64,000 nucleotides of DNA from Sphaerisporangium siamense (GCF_014205275.1 NZ_JACHND010000001.1:4588001-4652000), one strand, 5' to 3'; numbered from the stretch's first letter, positions 38,007 to 47,424 are shown. The notes: generated by a model from the letters alone, not told the origin. Translations and numbers: made by a program.

Positions 38007-38657
38007 ATGGTCAGCAAGCGTCGCCTGATGGTTCTGGGGCCGGCGGTCCTGTCGCTCGGCCTCTTGTCGGCAGGGGTCGCGCAGGCATCCGCCGCACAGC
38101 CCTCCCTCGCGCGGCCGGTGGTCGCCTCCGGCGCCGTCACGACGGCGAACCCGGACCTCTTCCCGCGTGACGCGAAGGACGAGGCCGACTTCAACCGGGG
38201 CTACACCGCCGGGCACGCCAGCGGGCGGACGGCCTGTCTGGCGTCGCTGCGCAGCTCGCAGGAGATGCCGAGCGTCGCCGGCGTCTCCGAGTTCTACAAG
38301 TCCGGCGTACGCCAGGGCTTCGCCGACGGGCTCGCCGTGTGCGAGGCCAACAAGAAGGCACCGGGGGAGACCCCCGGCGAGACCCCGGGGGAGACCCCTG
38401 GCGAGACGCCGGGTGAGGCGCCGGGCGAGGGCCTGCCTCCGCAGGGCGAGGAGCCCGGCGAGATCACTCCTCCGCGGTCACAGCAGGAGAAGCCCGGCCA
38501 CAGCTCCGGATCGGAGAAGGGCCAGACCTCCGAGAAGCCGGGCAAGACCTCCCAGACCACCGGTGAGATCGGCGGCATCTCCCGCGAGCGCATCGCCACC
38601 GGCGGGATCTCGCAGCAGCCCCTCCAGAAGCCGATGACCGAGCGGTCCGGGGAGTAG
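38007..38657 (+). CDS. Secreted protein with PGET repeats
   Basis: A 216-residue exported protein, function unknown. Signal peptide: MVSKRRLMVLGPAVLSLGLL with cleavage near AQASAAQ. The mature N-terminal region (about 45-115) looks folded and has two cysteines (RTACLASL, LAVCEANK) in a repeat-like arrangement FNRGYTAGHASGR and YKSGVRQGFADG. Residues about 119-142 are tandem PGET/PGEA units (nt 38361-38432), then a Gly/Ser/Lys-rich, probably unstructured tail. GAAAGGAT precedes ATG 38007 at proper spacing. It lies behind the SARP-like gene. Confidence 0.8.
   Translation: MVSKRRLMVLGPAVLSLGLLSAGVAQASAAQPSLARPVVASGAVTTANPDLFPRDAKDEADFNRGYTAGHASGRTACLASLRSSQEMPSVAGVSEFYKSGVRQGFADGLAVCEANKKAPGETPGETPGETPGETPGEAPGEGLPPQGEEPGEITPPRSQQEKPGHSSGSEKGQTSEKPGKTSQTTGEIGGISRERIATGGISQQPLQKPMTERSGE
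38361..38432 (+). repeat. Six 12-bp tandem repeats encoding PGE(T/A/G)
   Basis: Six consecutive 12-nt units of the form CCN GGN GAG NCN (last unit GGC) encode PGET four times, then PGEA and PGEG. Synonymous third bases differ between units, so protein-level selection rather than very recent slippage probably keeps the pattern. Confidence 0.85.
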
Positions 38658-38724
38658 CCCCGGCGGCCGGGACCGGACGAGGGACGCGGGCGGCCGCCCG
38701 TGTCCCTCCTGCCCGCCCCGGCGC

Positions 38725-39828
38725 TCAGCGCGCCAGGATGTCGTCCAGGTTGTAGCCGAGCGGCAGGTCGAGCTGGTCGTAGGTGCAGGACTCGGGGGTG
38801 CGGTCGGGGCGCCACCGGCGGAACTGCGCGGTGTGCCGGATCCTGTTCCCCTCCATCTGCCCGTAGGCGACCTCGACCACCAGGCGGGGCTCCAGCGGGA
38901 TGAACGACAGGTCCTTGGTGGCGTTCCACCGGGAGATCGCGCCCGGCATGCGCTGGGTGGTGTTCTCGTCCTGCGACGTCCACGAGCTCCACGGGTGGGC
39001 GCTCAGATCGGTGAGAAGGTACGGCTTGAGCTCGTCGATCAGCTCGGCCCTGCGCTTCATCGGGAAGGACGCCGACACCCCCACGTGGTGCAGCACGCCC
39101 GCCGCGTCGTACAGGCCGAGCAGCAGCGACCCGACGATCGGGCCGGACTTGTGCTCGCGGTACCCGGCCACGACGCAGTCGGCGGTGCGCTCGTGCTTGA
39201 CCTTCAGCATGGTGCGTTTGTCCGGCTCGTACGGCTGGTCGGCGCGTTTGGCGACGAGGCCGTCCAGCCCGGCGCCCTCGAACATCTCGAACCACTCCGC
39301 CGCCCGCTCGTCGTCGGCGGTGACCGGGGTCAGCCGGATCCGCGCGCCCGCCCCGGCCAGCGCCTCGACCAGGCGGGCGCGCCGCTCGGCGAACGGGGCC
39401 TCCATGAGGTTGTCGTCGCCGAGGGCGAGCAGGTCGAAGGCGATGAACGACGCCGGGGTGGCCTCGGCGAGCAGCCGGACCCGCGAGGCGGCCGGGTGGA
39501 TGCGCTGCTGCAGGGCGTCGAAGTCCAGGATCTGACCCTTGCGCAGCACGATCTCGCCGTCGACCACACAGCGCTCGGGCAGCTCCCGCTTGACCGCCTC
39601 GATCAGCTCGGGGAAGTAGCGGTTGAACGGGCGCTCGTTGCGGCTGCCCAGGTACACCTCGTCGCCGTCGCGGAACACGATGCAGCGGAAGCCATCCCAT
39701 TTCGGCTCGTACAGCATCGCCCCGTCCTGCGCGGGCACGCTCTTGATCGCCTTGGCGAGCATCGGCGCGACCGGCGGGACGACCGGCAGGCTCATCTCGG
39801 GGAACGTCGGTTCCTGCGGCGCTGGCAT
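38725..39828 (-). CDS. ligC: ATP-dependent DNA ligase, LigC type
   Basis: A 367-residue nick-sealing enzyme. Motif I EPKWDGFR (nucleophilic Lys), motif III VVDGEIVL, motif IV DGLVAKR, motif V LKVKH, and the OB-fold end with FRRWRPDRTPESC. LigC enzymes act as back-up ligases in mycobacterial end joining and base excision repair. ATG 39828 overlaps the stop of the RibD-like gene as TGATG, so translation is coupled; a GTG one codon upstream is the alternative. Distinct from the LigD-type ligase at 1695-2690. Confidence 0.93.
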   Translation of the reverse strand: MPAPQEPTFPEMSLPVVPPVAPMLAKAIKSVPAQDGAMLYEPKWDGFRCIVFRDGDEVYLGSRNERPFNRYFPELIEAVKRELPERCVVDGEIVLRKGQILDFDALQQRIHPAASRVRLLAEATPASFIAFDLLALGDDNLMEAPFAERRARLVEALAGAGARIRLTPVTADDERAAEWFEMFEGAGLDGLVAKRADQPYEPDKRTMLKVKHERTADCVVAGYREHKSGPIVGSLLLGLYDAAGVLHHVGVSASFPMKRRAELIDELKPYLLTDLSAHPWSSWTSQDENTTQRMPGAISRWNATKDLSFIPLEPRLVVEVAYGQMEGNRIRHTAQFRRWRPDRTPESCTYDQLDLPLGYNLDDILAR

Positions 39829-40547
39829 CACGGCTCCCGGGTGTACTTGCAGAAGAGGAAGCCATCTTCCTCAAGGACGTGCGCGAGGGCGAGGCGGACG
39901 AGCGAGGCGGGGCCGTTGAGGATGCGGGCGGCGTCCCCTCCGGTCAGGACCGGGCTGATCGTCAGGCACAGCTCGTCCACCTGCCCGGCCGCGGCGAGCT
40001 GGGCGTTCAGCCGGGGGCCGCCCTCGCACAGCACCCGGCCGAGGCCGCGCTCGCGCAGCGCCTCGACGGCCAGGGCGAGGTCGACGCGCTCGGCCCCCGC
40101 CACGATGACCTCGGCGTTCTCGGCGGCCTCCGCGCGGCGGCCGGCGGGCGCGCCCTCGGTGGTGATCACGATGGTGCGCGCGGTGGGCTCGGCCTCGGTG
40201 AACAGCGGCCCGCCGAGGTCCAGGTCCAGCTGGCGGGTCACGACGGCGACGGGCGGGACGGGCGGGCGTCCCTCGCGCAGCGCCGGCCACGACGGGCCCG
40301 GGCGGGCCGGGCCGTACCCCTCGGTGCGCACGGTGGAGGCCCCGGCCAGCACGACGTCCGCCAGCCCCCGCAGGACGTGGAAGACCCGGCGGTCGCCCGG
40401 CCCGGAGAGCCCCTTGGACACCCCTTTCAGCCAGGCGCCGCCGTCGGCTCCGGCGACCATGTTGAGGCGCAGCCAGTGGTCACGCGGGTAGGCGTAGGCC
40501 TCGGCGAGATCCACTTCGCCCGCGGGGGTGGGAAGGACGCGTCGCAC
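39828..40547 (-). CDS. RibD-like pyrimidine reductase family protein
   Basis: A 239-residue NAD(P)H-dependent reductase of the RibD C-terminal domain/dihydrofolate-reductase-like fold. Seen: RLNMVAGADGGAWLKGVSKG, LSGPGDRRVFHVLRGLADVV, LAGASTVRTEGYGP, and the signature LGRVLCEGGPRLNAQLAAAG. It lacks the deaminase domain of full RibD and so may not serve in riboflavin synthesis. It ends within the start of ligC, so the two are one operon. Starts at GTG 40547; a CAAGGT box 7 nt upstream may be a weak -10. Confidence 0.85.
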   Translation of the reverse strand: MRRVLPTPAGEVDLAEAYAYPRDHWLRLNMVAGADGGAWLKGVSKGLSGPGDRRVFHVLRGLADVVLAGASTVRTEGYGPARPGPSWPALREGRPPVPPVAVVTRQLDLDLGGPLFTEAEPTARTIVITTEGAPAGRRAEAAENAEVIVAGAERVDLALAVEALRERGLGRVLCEGGPRLNAQLAAAGQVDELCLTISPVLTGGDAARILNGPASLVRLALAHVLEEDGFLFCKYTREP

Positions 40548-40604
40548 GCTCTCTACCTTGGCACACGGGCCGGGTGGGGCGTGCGCGCGGCCCCATCGGC
40601 GCCG

Positions 40605-42740
40605 TCAGCGCCGCGCGGTGGAGCGCAGGACGCGTATCGAGCGGCCGGTCACCGGGACCGCGGCCCCCGGCTCCCACTTCTCGCCCGTGCGGTCGTCCCG
40701 GCAGGGCTCCTCGTCGGCGGTGTCCAGCACGGCCTGCCATCCGGGGGCGAACTCGGGGCCGGGCAGCGTGAAGGTGATGTGCTCGTGGTGGCCGTTCACC
40801 GCCAGCAGGAACGAGTCGTCGGTGATGCGCTCGCCGCGCGGCCCCGGCTCGCTGATCGCCTCCCCGTTGAGGAACACGGCCATCGCCTTGCCGAACCCGC
40901 TGTGCCAGTCGCCGGGCGTCATCTCCTTGCCCGAGGGGGTGAGCCAGACGATGTCCCCGAGGTCGCCGCGGTCGGCGCCGCCGGGCGCGCGGCCCTGGAA
41001 GAAGCGGCGGCGCCGGAACACCGGGTGGTCCCTGCGGAAGCGGGCCAGCGTCCTGACGAACTCCAGCAGGTCCTGCTCGTGCCGCAGGGTCGACCAGTCG
41101 ACCCAGGAGACCTCGTTGTCCTGGCAGTAGGCGTTGTTATTGCCCCCCTGGGTGCGGCCGATCTCGTCGCCGTGCAGCAGCATCGGCACGCCCTGCGAGA
41201 CGAACAGGGTGGTGAGCAGGTTGCGGCGTTGCCGCCGCCGCAGCCGGACGACCGCCGGGTCCTCGACCGGGCCCTCGGCGCCGCAGTTCCACGAGCGGTT
41301 GTCGTCGGTGCCGTCGCGGTTGTTCTCGGCGTTGGCCTCGTTGTGCTTGCGGTTGTAGGAGACCAGGTCGGTGAGGGGGAAGCCGTCGTGGCAGGTGACG
41401 AAGTTGATGGAGGCGACCGGGCGGCGCCCGCTGGAGGCGTACAGGTCGGAGGACCCGGCCAGGCGCGAGGCGAACTCCGGCAGCACCGAGGGGCTGCCCC
41501 GCCAGAAGTCGCGCACGCTGTCGCGGTACTTGCCGTTCCACTCGGTCCACAGCGGCGGGAAGTTGCCGACCTGGTACCCGCCCGGCCCGACGTCCCACGG
41601 CTCGGCGATCAGCTTGACCTGGGAGATCACCGGGTCCTGCTGGATGAGGTCGAAGAACGCCGACAGCCGGTCGACGTCGTGCAGCTCGCGGGCCAGGGCG
41701 GCGGCCAGGTCGAACCGGAAGCCGTCGACGTGCATCTCCATCACCCAGTAGCGCAGCGAGTCCATGATGAGCTGCAGCGCGTGGGGGGAGCGGACGTTCA
41801 GGGAGTTGCCGCAGCCGGTGTAGTCGAGCAGCAGGCGGCGGTCGCCGTCGATCAGGCGGTAGTAGGAGGCGTTGTCGATGCCGCGGTAGGCGAGGGTGGG
41901 CCCCATGTGGTCGCCCTCGGCGGTGTGGTTGTAGACGACGTCGAGGATCACCTCGATGCCGGCCTCGTGCAGGGCCTTGACCATGGCCTTGAACTCCAAG
42001 ACCTGCTCGCCGCGCTGCCCCGAGCCGGAGTAGGCGTTGTGCGGGGCCAGGAAGGCGATGGTGTTGTAGCCCCAGTAGTTGGTGAGGCCGCGCGCCACCA
42101 TGGCGTGCTCGGGCACGAACTGGTGCACCGGCATGAGCTCGACGGCGGTCACGCCCAGGCTCTTCAGGTGGTCGATCACGGCGGGGTGCGCCAGGCCGGC
42201 GTAGGTGCCGCGCTGGGCCTCGGGCACCTCGGGGTGGCGCATGGTGAGCCCGCGCACGTGCGCCTCGTAGATCACGGTCTCGTGGTACGGCGTGCGGGGC
42301 GGGCGGTCGTTGCCCCAGTCGAAGAACGGGTTGACGACGACGTTCTTCGGCATGTTCGGCGCGCTGTCCTCGGTGTTGCGCAGGCCGGGGTCGGAGAACT
42401 GGTAGGAGAACAGCGAGCGGTCCCAGCGGACCTCGCCCTCGATCGCCTTGGCGTAGGGGTCGAGGAGGAGCTTGGCGGGGTCGCAGCGGTGCCCGGCCGC
42501 CGGGGCGTACGGCCCGTGGACGCGGTAGCCGTAGCGCTGCCCGGGCAGGACGCCGGGCAGGTAGCCGTGCCAGACGAAGCCGTCGACCTCGGGGAGGTCG
42601 ACGCGGCTCTCGTGGCCGTCGTCGTCGAAAAGGCAGAGCTCGACCCGCTCGGCGACCTCGGAGAAGAGCGAGAAGCTCGTTCCGACGCCGTCCCAGGTGG
42701 CGCCGAGGGGGTACGGCTCTCCCGGCCAGACCTCACGCAT
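40605..42740 (-). CDS. glgX: Glycogen debranching enzyme GlgX
   Basis: Hydrolyses alpha-1,6 branches of glycogen limit dextrins. The 711-residue protein has an N-terminal CBM48 domain (PLGATWDGVGTSFSLFSEVA), then the GH13 barrel: VILDVVYNHTAEG, DGFRFDLAAALAREL with the nucleophile Asp, KLIAEPWDVGPGGYQVGNFP with the acid/base Glu, and NFVTCHDGFPLTDLVSYNRK with the third carboxylate. MLLHGDEIGRTQGGNNNAYC is a GlgX signature. Start ATG 42740, with GAGGC close upstream. No other glycogen gene nearby. Confidence 0.96.
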   Translation of the reverse strand: MREVWPGEPYPLGATWDGVGTSFSLFSEVAERVELCLFDDDGHESRVDLPEVDGFVWHGYLPGVLPGQRYGYRVHGPYAPAAGHRCDPAKLLLDPYAKAIEGEVRWDRSLFSYQFSDPGLRNTEDSAPNMPKNVVVNPFFDWGNDRPPRTPYHETVIYEAHVRGLTMRHPEVPEAQRGTYAGLAHPAVIDHLKSLGVTAVELMPVHQFVPEHAMVARGLTNYWGYNTIAFLAPHNAYSGSGQRGEQVLEFKAMVKALHEAGIEVILDVVYNHTAEGDHMGPTLAYRGIDNASYYRLIDGDRRLLLDYTGCGNSLNVRSPHALQLIMDSLRYWVMEMHVDGFRFDLAAALARELHDVDRLSAFFDLIQQDPVISQVKLIAEPWDVGPGGYQVGNFPPLWTEWNGKYRDSVRDFWRGSPSVLPEFASRLAGSSDLYASSGRRPVASINFVTCHDGFPLTDLVSYNRKHNEANAENNRDGTDDNRSWNCGAEGPVEDPAVVRLRRRQRRNLLTTLFVSQGVPMLLHGDEIGRTQGGNNNAYCQDNEVSWVDWSTLRHEQDLLEFVRTLARFRRDHPVFRRRRFFQGRAPGGADRGDLGDIVWLTPSGKEMTPGDWHSGFGKAMAVFLNGEAISEPGPRGERITDDSFLLAVNGHHEHITFTLPGPEFAPGWQAVLDTADEEPCRDDRTGEKWEPGAAVPVTGRSIRVLRSTARR

Positions 42741-43102
42741 GTAGCCTCATTGTCGTCGTGGAACGGTCCGCGGTGCCGCTCGATCGCGTGCCTTGTCTCG
42801 CTCGTCTCCCTCTCATGTTCCGGTGCCTCGTGTCGCCTCCTTGAAGGCTCCGTCCGCGTCGTCGTGCGGGAAGTGCGGGGGTCATGCCTGCGTCCGGCTC
42901 TACCGTCGATAGTAGGGCCGGTGGTCCGAATTTCCAGACACTTCCGAGCAGGTGGGGGCGCTCGCCGGACGTCCGCGGGATCGGTGGCGGCGAACCCCGA
43001 CTTCCGGGTCGCGGGCCAACAATGTACAACAAAACGGACAGCGGTGTATATACCGCTTTTACTATCCGTTAACCCGACAGATAGGATCAAGTCGGACGTG
43101 GC
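42741..43102. other. Gene-free leader region upstream of glgX
   Basis: About 360 nt with no credible gene; frames covering it have weak third-position bias. An AT-rich patch at 43015-43090 contains the imperfect palindrome GCGGTGTATATACCGC at 43041-43056, with TATATA-like -10 sequences on the minus strand. If this is the glgX promoter, the leader would be about 290 nt long. Confidence 0.4.
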
Positions 43103-43138
43103 GCGGCCCCCGTGCGCCGGGTCGCGCGCGGGGGCCGC
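43103..43138. terminator. Hairpin downstream of osmC
   Basis: Arms GCGGCCCCCG (43103-43112) and CGGGGGCCGC (43129-43138) are exact complements, about 20 nt past the minus-strand osmC stop. No T tract. Confidence 0.55.
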
Positions 43139-43159
43139 GGGCCGGGTCCCGGGTGGGGC

Positions 43160-43588
43160 TCAGCCGGCCAGTTCGGCGTTCAGAGTGATCGTGGTGCCGG
43201 CGAGGGCCTTGCTGACCGGGCAGTTGGCCTTGGCGTTCTCGGCGGCGGCCTGGAAGTCCTCCGCGGAGATGCCCGGGACCTGCGCCCGCACCGACAGCAC
43301 GATGCCGGTGATGCCCTCGCCCGGCTGGAAGGTCACGTCGGCCCTGGTCTCGACGCTCTGCGGCGGCGTGCCGGCCTGGGCCAGGCCGTGCGACAGGGCC
43401 ATCGAGAAGCAGGACGAGTGGGCGGCGGCGATCAGCTCCTCGGGGCTGGTCTTGCCGCCGGCCTGCTCGGCGCGCGAGGGCCAGGAGACCTCGAACCTCC
43501 CGGCCCCGGAGGTGTTCAGCGCGACGGTGCCATAGCCGTCCAGCAGCGCGCCCTTCCACTCCGTGGTCGCGGTACGTGTCGTCGCCAT
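43160..43588 (-). CDS. osmC: OsmC-family peroxide reductase
   Basis: Thiol peroxidase that reduces organic hydroperoxides and protects against oxidative stress. The 142-residue protein starts MATTRTATTEWKGALLDGYG, typical of OsmC rather than Ohr. The first redox Cys is in AAHSSCFSMALSHGL and the second in NAKANCPVSKALAG, with the conserved SPEELIAA before. Start ATG 43588 has GAAGGGAT at proper spacing. Monocistronic; hairpin downstream. Confidence 0.93.
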   Translation of the reverse strand: MATTRTATTEWKGALLDGYGTVALNTSGAGRFEVSWPSRAEQAGGKTSPEELIAAAHSSCFSMALSHGLAQAGTPPQSVETRADVTFQPGEGITGIVLSVRAQVPGISAEDFQAAAENAKANCPVSKALAGTTITLNAELAG

Positions 43589-44026
43589 AGCGATCATCCC
43601 TTCGATCATGAGGTGATTCCTAGCCGAACCTACACGCGCTCCCGTCGCGCGTGACGCTCGGCTCGGACCACATCCTCCCGCCCGGCCGGTCCCCGCCGGG
43701 CCTTCCCCGGCTCGTGCCGCGAGGCGCCCGTCCCGAAAATGTTTTTCGTCTCATCCCAATCGCCGGGAAGAACGTGAACGACGCGACCCGACGCGTGCGG
43801 AAACTTCTCTAGAAAGCGGGGGCCCATAGCACATTGTCAAAATTGCCCTGACTTCTGGGGTGCGGTAGGGGTTGTGTGGGGTGTTGAATATGCCCCGAAG
43901 GTCCCATTGGAGAAGGGAGGTCCGGGACCGACGCCGGCCCTCCGGCGCCTGGAACCGCAGCCAGCGGATCGGCGTACCGGGAGGCGTAAGAAACAGTCGC
44001 AAGTGGTAAATGGAAAGGGGCCTACT
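43589..44026. other. Intergenic region between osmC and DoxX genes
   Basis: About 440 nt of divergent promoter territory. A 65-codon minus-strand frame at 43630-43827 shows weak codon bias and no domain. The segment 43735-43880 is AT-richer (GAAAATGTTTTTCG; TTGTCAAAATTGCCCTGAC) and is the likely place of promoters. GGAAAGGGG at 44012-44020 is the DoxX ribosome site. Confidence 0.4.
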
Positions 44027-44569
44027 ATGGCCATCGCCGAAGGACGCACACCCCCCCTCGTCCGTGCCGGCTCCTCGGAGGTCACAGTCCCCGCCCAGTA
44101 CATCTGGGCAACCGCACGTATCGCCCTGGGATGGGTCTTCCTGTGGCCGTTCCTCGACAAGCTGTTCGGCCTGGGGTACGCCACCCCGGCCGACCGCGCG
44201 TGGATCGCGGGCGGCAGCCCGACCACAGGATTCCTCAAGGGCGCCGGCGAGAACAGCCTCGGCGGGTTCTTCACCGGCCTCGCCGGGCACGCCTGGGTCG
44301 ACTGGCTGTACATGCTCGGATCGCTGGGCATCGGCGGCGCGTTGATCGTCGGAGCCGGCGTGCGGATCGCCGCGATCACCGGCACCATGCTGCTGCTCAT
44401 GCTGTGGGCGGCCCAGCTCCCGCTCGTCTACAACCCCTTCCTGGACGAGCACCTGCTCTACGCCATCGTGCTGATCGGCCTCGCGTCGGTCTCCGCCGGG
44501 GACACCTTCGGCATCGGCAGGTGGTGGGGCGAGACCGCCCTCGTGCACAGGTATCCCATCCTCAAGTGA
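44027..44569 (+). CDS. DoxX-family membrane protein
   Basis: A 180-residue four-helix membrane protein related to the DoxD/DoxX subunit of thiosulfate:quinone oxidoreductase and to MhqP/oxidative-stress DoxX proteins. Helices: YIWATARIALGWVFLWPFLD, WLYMLGSLGIGGALIVGAGV, ITGTMLLLMLWAAQLPLVYN and LYAIVLIGLASVSAGDTFGI. PFLDEHLLYAIVL and the GxxW near the end are common to the family. A redox or membrane-organising role is inferred only from the family. ATG 44027 with a strong purine-rich ribosome site. Confidence 0.85.
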   Translation: MAIAEGRTPPLVRAGSSEVTVPAQYIWATARIALGWVFLWPFLDKLFGLGYATPADRAWIAGGSPTTGFLKGAGENSLGGFFTGLAGHAWVDWLYMLGSLGIGGALIVGAGVRIAAITGTMLLLMLWAAQLPLVYNPFLDEHLLYAIVLIGLASVSAGDTFGIGRWWGETALVHRYPILK

Positions 44570-44588
44570 CCGATACCTGACGATCCTC

Positions 44589-44615
44589 GCAGTGCCCGTC
44601 GCGGACGGGCACTGC
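44589..44615. terminator. Perfect 12-bp hairpin after the DoxX gene
   Basis: GCAGTGCCCGTC and GACGGGCACTGC are exact complements around a GCG loop, 20 nt past the stop. A stable terminator without T tract. Confidence 0.65.
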
Positions 44616-44752
44616 GGTACGACGCCCGGAACCCCGCTCCGGGCGTCACCCTCCGGCGACATGCATATCCCCAAAATCCCGATAAGTAGCGCGATAGGGT
44701 CGGCGCAGCGACGGTGGAGGCCGTCACCGGAGTTCCCGGGGGAGGGACGTCT

Positions 44753-46768
44753 GTGGACTTCGTGGCGACGATCGTCATCGTCGTCGCGATCCTCGTCCTG
44801 ATCGGCCTGTTCTCGCTGGTCGCCAGGCGGCTGCTCGACCTGCGGTTCGGCCTGGTGCGGGCCTTCCTGGCCGGGGCGCTCGCCTACCTGCTGGCCGGGC
44901 CGCTCGCCCAGGCGCTCGCCGGGTCCGTCCCGCTGGGAAGCCCCGGCATCACGCCGCTGTGGTTCCTGATCCTCGCCATCGCCTGCGCGCTGCTCGCGGC
45001 CATGACGTTCCTCGCCATCGCCGAGGCCCTGGTGCCCACCGGGTCCGTGCCGGGCCCCATCGAGCTGGCCCGGTCGCTGCGCGGCAGGGTCGTGCGGTCG
45101 CGCCGCTACTTCGCCATCGTGCGCGTCCTGGTCCGCCACGGCCTCGGCCCGTACCTGCGCGGCCGGCGCCCGGACGTCGAGGCCCCCTCCGGGCGGGCGC
45201 GGCTCGCCCGGTCGCTGCGCGGCGCCCTGGACGACGCGGGCGTCACCTTCGTCAAGCTCGGCCAGATCCTCTCCACCCGCCCCGACCTGCTCTCACCCGA
45301 GTTCATCGACGAGCTGACCCTGCTGCGGGACAGGGCGGCGCCCGCGCCCTGGGACGAGGTCGAGAGCGTGCTCGCCGCCGAGCTGCCCGGCCCCGTCGAG
45401 GAGGTCTTCGCGGAGTTCGACCGCCGTCCGCTCGCCTCGGCGTCGATCGCCCAGGTCTACGCGGCGCGGCTGCGCTCGGGCGAACGGGTGGTGGTCAAGG
45501 TGCAGCGTCCCGGCATCGCCGACGTCGTGGAACGCGACCTCGACATCATGGCCAGGCTGGCCGGCTCGCTGGAGGTCCGCACGCGGTGGGGGCGCGCCCT
45601 CGGGGTGCGCGACCTGGTGCGCGGGTTCGCCGACGCGCTGCGCGAGGAGCTGGACTTCCGCATCGAGACGGCCAACATGACGGCGGTGGCGGCGGTCTCG
45701 GCCGGCACGGCGGTGCGCGTGCCCGCCGTCCACGCCCCGCTCTGCGGGCGACGGGTGCTCGTCATGGAACGCCTGGACGGCACCCCCCTCGGCGAGGACC
45801 CGGCCCCCTCCCGCGCCCACGCCGCGTCAGGGGAGCCCGCCGGTCGGCCGCCGGGCAGGCCGGAGACGACCCCCGCGGACGCCGGCCGCGCCGAGCTGGC
45901 CCGGACGCTGCTGGACGCGCTGCTCCGGCAGATCATGCTGGACGGCGTCTTCCACGCCGACCCCCATCCGGGCAACATCATGCTGCTGACCGACGGCCGG
46001 CTCGGCCTGCTGGACTTCGGGTCGGTGGGACGGCTCGACGCCTCCCTGCGGGCCTCCCTCCAGCGGCTGCTGCTTGCGATGGATCGCGGCGACCCCCTCG
46101 GCGTGTCCGACGCGTTGCTGGAGGTCGTCCCGCGCCCCGGCGAGATCGACGAGCCGCGCCTGGAACGCGAGCTGGGGCGCTTCATGGCCCGCCACATGAA
46201 CCACGGCCCGGCGGGCGGCGTCCGGATGTTCACCGACCTGTTCCGGATCGTGTCCGGCCACGGCCTGGCCGTCCCGCCCGAGGTGGCGGCCGTCTTCCGG
46301 ACGCTCGCCACCGTCGAGGGGACGCTCACCGGGCTGGCCCCCGGCTTCGACCTGATCGGCGAGGCGCGGGCGTTCGCCGCCCGGCACTTCGCCGAGCGGC
46401 GCGACCCCGCGGCGATGAGGAAGGCCGCCACCGACGAGCTCGCGGCCCTGCTGCCCATGCTGCGCAGGCTGCCCCGCCGCGTGGAGCGGATCGTCGGCGC
46501 GGCCGAGCAGGGCAGGCTCACCGTCAACGTCCGGCTGCTCGCCGACGAGCGCGACCGGCGGCACGTCACCGGGATGCTCCACCAGGTGCTGCTGACCGTC
46601 CTGGCCGCCACCACGGGCCTGATGGCCGTCCTGCTGCTCGGCGTCGAGTCGGGGCCGAAGGTGACCGGCGCGGTCACCCTCTACCAGCTCTTCGCCTACA
46701 ACCTCCTGGTCGTCGCCGCCGTCCTGGCCCTGCGCGTCCTCGTCCTGATCTTCCGCCGCGATCCGTGA
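44753..46768 (+). CDS. ABC1/AarF/UbiB-family protein kinase-like membrane protein
   Basis: A 671-residue atypical kinase of the UbiB/ADCK family, linked in other organisms to quinone or lipid metabolism. Three or so N-terminal membrane helices precede the kinase-like domain (unusual for UbiB, common in actinobacterial forms). Signature motifs: [16 protein letters not shown] (KxGQ), [47 protein letters not shown] and [10 protein letters not shown]. Two C-terminal helices ([40 protein letters not shown]). GTG 44753 has GGAGGG 8 nt upstream; TAGGGT near 44696 may be the -10. Substrate unknown. Confidence 0.9.
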   Translation: MDFVATIVIVVAILVLIGLFSLVARRLLDLRFGLVRAFLAGALAYLLAGPLAQALAGSVPLGSPGITPLWFLILAIACALLAAMTFLAIAEALVPTGSVPGPIELARSLRGRVVRSRRYFAIVRVLVRHGLGPYLRGRRPDVEAPSGRARLARSLRGALDDAGVTFVKLGQILSTRPDLLSPEFIDELTLLRDRAAPAPWDEVESVLAAELPGPVEEVFAEFDRRPLASASIAQVYAARLRSGERVVVKVQRPGIADVVERDLDIMARLAGSLEVRTRWGRALGVRDLVRGFADALREELDFRIETANMTAVAAVSAGTAVRVPAVHAPLCGRRVLVMERLDGTPLGEDPAPSRAHAASGEPAGRPPGRPETTPADAGRAELARTLLDALLRQIMLDGVFHADPHPGNIMLLTDGRLGLLDFGSVGRLDASLRASLQRLLLAMDRGDPLGVSDALLEVVPRPGEIDEPRLERELGRFMARHMNHGPAGGVRMFTDLFRIVSGHGLAVPPEVAAVFRTLATVEGTLTGLAPGFDLIGEARAFAARHFAERRDPAAMRKAATDELAALLPMLRRLPRRVERIVGAAEQGRLTVNVRLLADERDRRHVTGMLHQVLLTVLAATTGLMAVLLLGVESGPKVTGAVTLYQLFAYNLLVVAAVLALRVLVLIFRRDP

Positions 46769-46839
46769 CCGCCGCTACAGGGCTCCCTGGCCGGCGGACC
46801 GGGACGACGAGAGGCCGGTCGCCCCTGTTCTCGCGGTGA

Positions 46840-47364
46840 TCAGTGGTAGGCGTGGACCACGGCATGGCCCTTGCCGCGGCCGATCAGCCAGCGGTTGACC
46901 GGCAGGGTCACCGTGAACGCGAGCGCCAGGGAGAAGGCGAGCGCGGCCCAGAACAGGACGGTGCCGAGTCCCGCGTCCATGGCGCCGGGCACGGCCACCA
47001 TGACGGTGTTGTCGATGATCTCCATCACGGCGATGGACACGGTGTCGGCCGCGATCGCGACCTTCAGGGCCTGCCGCAGCGGCACGTTCGCACGAAGGAC
47101 CCCGCGGACGGTGAGCGCGTAGCCGAAGACGAAGGCCAGCGCGATCGAGATCACCACCGTGGCGGCATTGTGCAGGCCGGCCGCGGTGCCGATCACCATG
47201 CCGAGCACCTCGCCGATGGCGCAGCCCGTCAGGCAGTGCAACGTCGCCTGGGCGGCCGTCCGCCACGAGGTCCTGGCGCCGCTTCCGTGGCGCTCGCCGT
47301 GCCCCCCGTGCCCCTCGGTTCCGTGTCCGGGGCTTTCGTGGTGAACGTGCGCGGAGTGGTCCAT
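46840..47364 (-). CDS. DUF4396 membrane protein of the copper island
   Basis: A 174-residue protein with a His-rich N-terminus (HSAHVHHESPGHG, GHGGHGERHGSG) before a four-helix membrane domain. LHCLTGCAIGEVLGMVIGT has two cysteines beside a helix and is diagnostic for DUF4396; MEIIDNTVMVAVPGAMDAGL is the second conserved block. The His and Cys content and its position suggest metal handling. It is transcribed away from the Cys-rich peptide and csoR-copA, and the shared region has a CsoR-like box at 47425-47441. Transport itself is not proven by sequence. Confidence 0.85.
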   Translation of the reverse strand: MDHSAHVHHESPGHGTEGHGGHGERHGSGARTSWRTAAQATLHCLTGCAIGEVLGMVIGTAAGLHNAATVVISIALAFVFGYALTVRGVLRANVPLRQALKVAIAADTVSIAVMEIIDNTVMVAVPGAMDAGLGTVLFWAALAFSLALAFTVTLPVNRWLIGRGKGHAVVHAYH

Positions 47365-47424
47365 GACGTGTCTGCCTTTCCTAGCCGGTCGATGTGACCG
47401 GGTCTGCCCGAGATGCTTCTCTTC

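Noticed and set aside
38361..38432. CRISPR-like repeat
   Set aside because: The units are 12 nt, contiguous, in frame and encode PGE(T/A/G) inside a secreted protein; there are no spacers.
42733..43032. 99-codon minus-strand frame running into the glgX start
   Set aside because: Poor codon bias and a low-complexity Arg/Ser/Gly composition; better explained as an untranslated leader.
43630..43827. 65-codon minus-strand frame upstream of osmC
   Set aside because: Less GC at third positions than every accepted gene, no ribosome site and no homology recognised.
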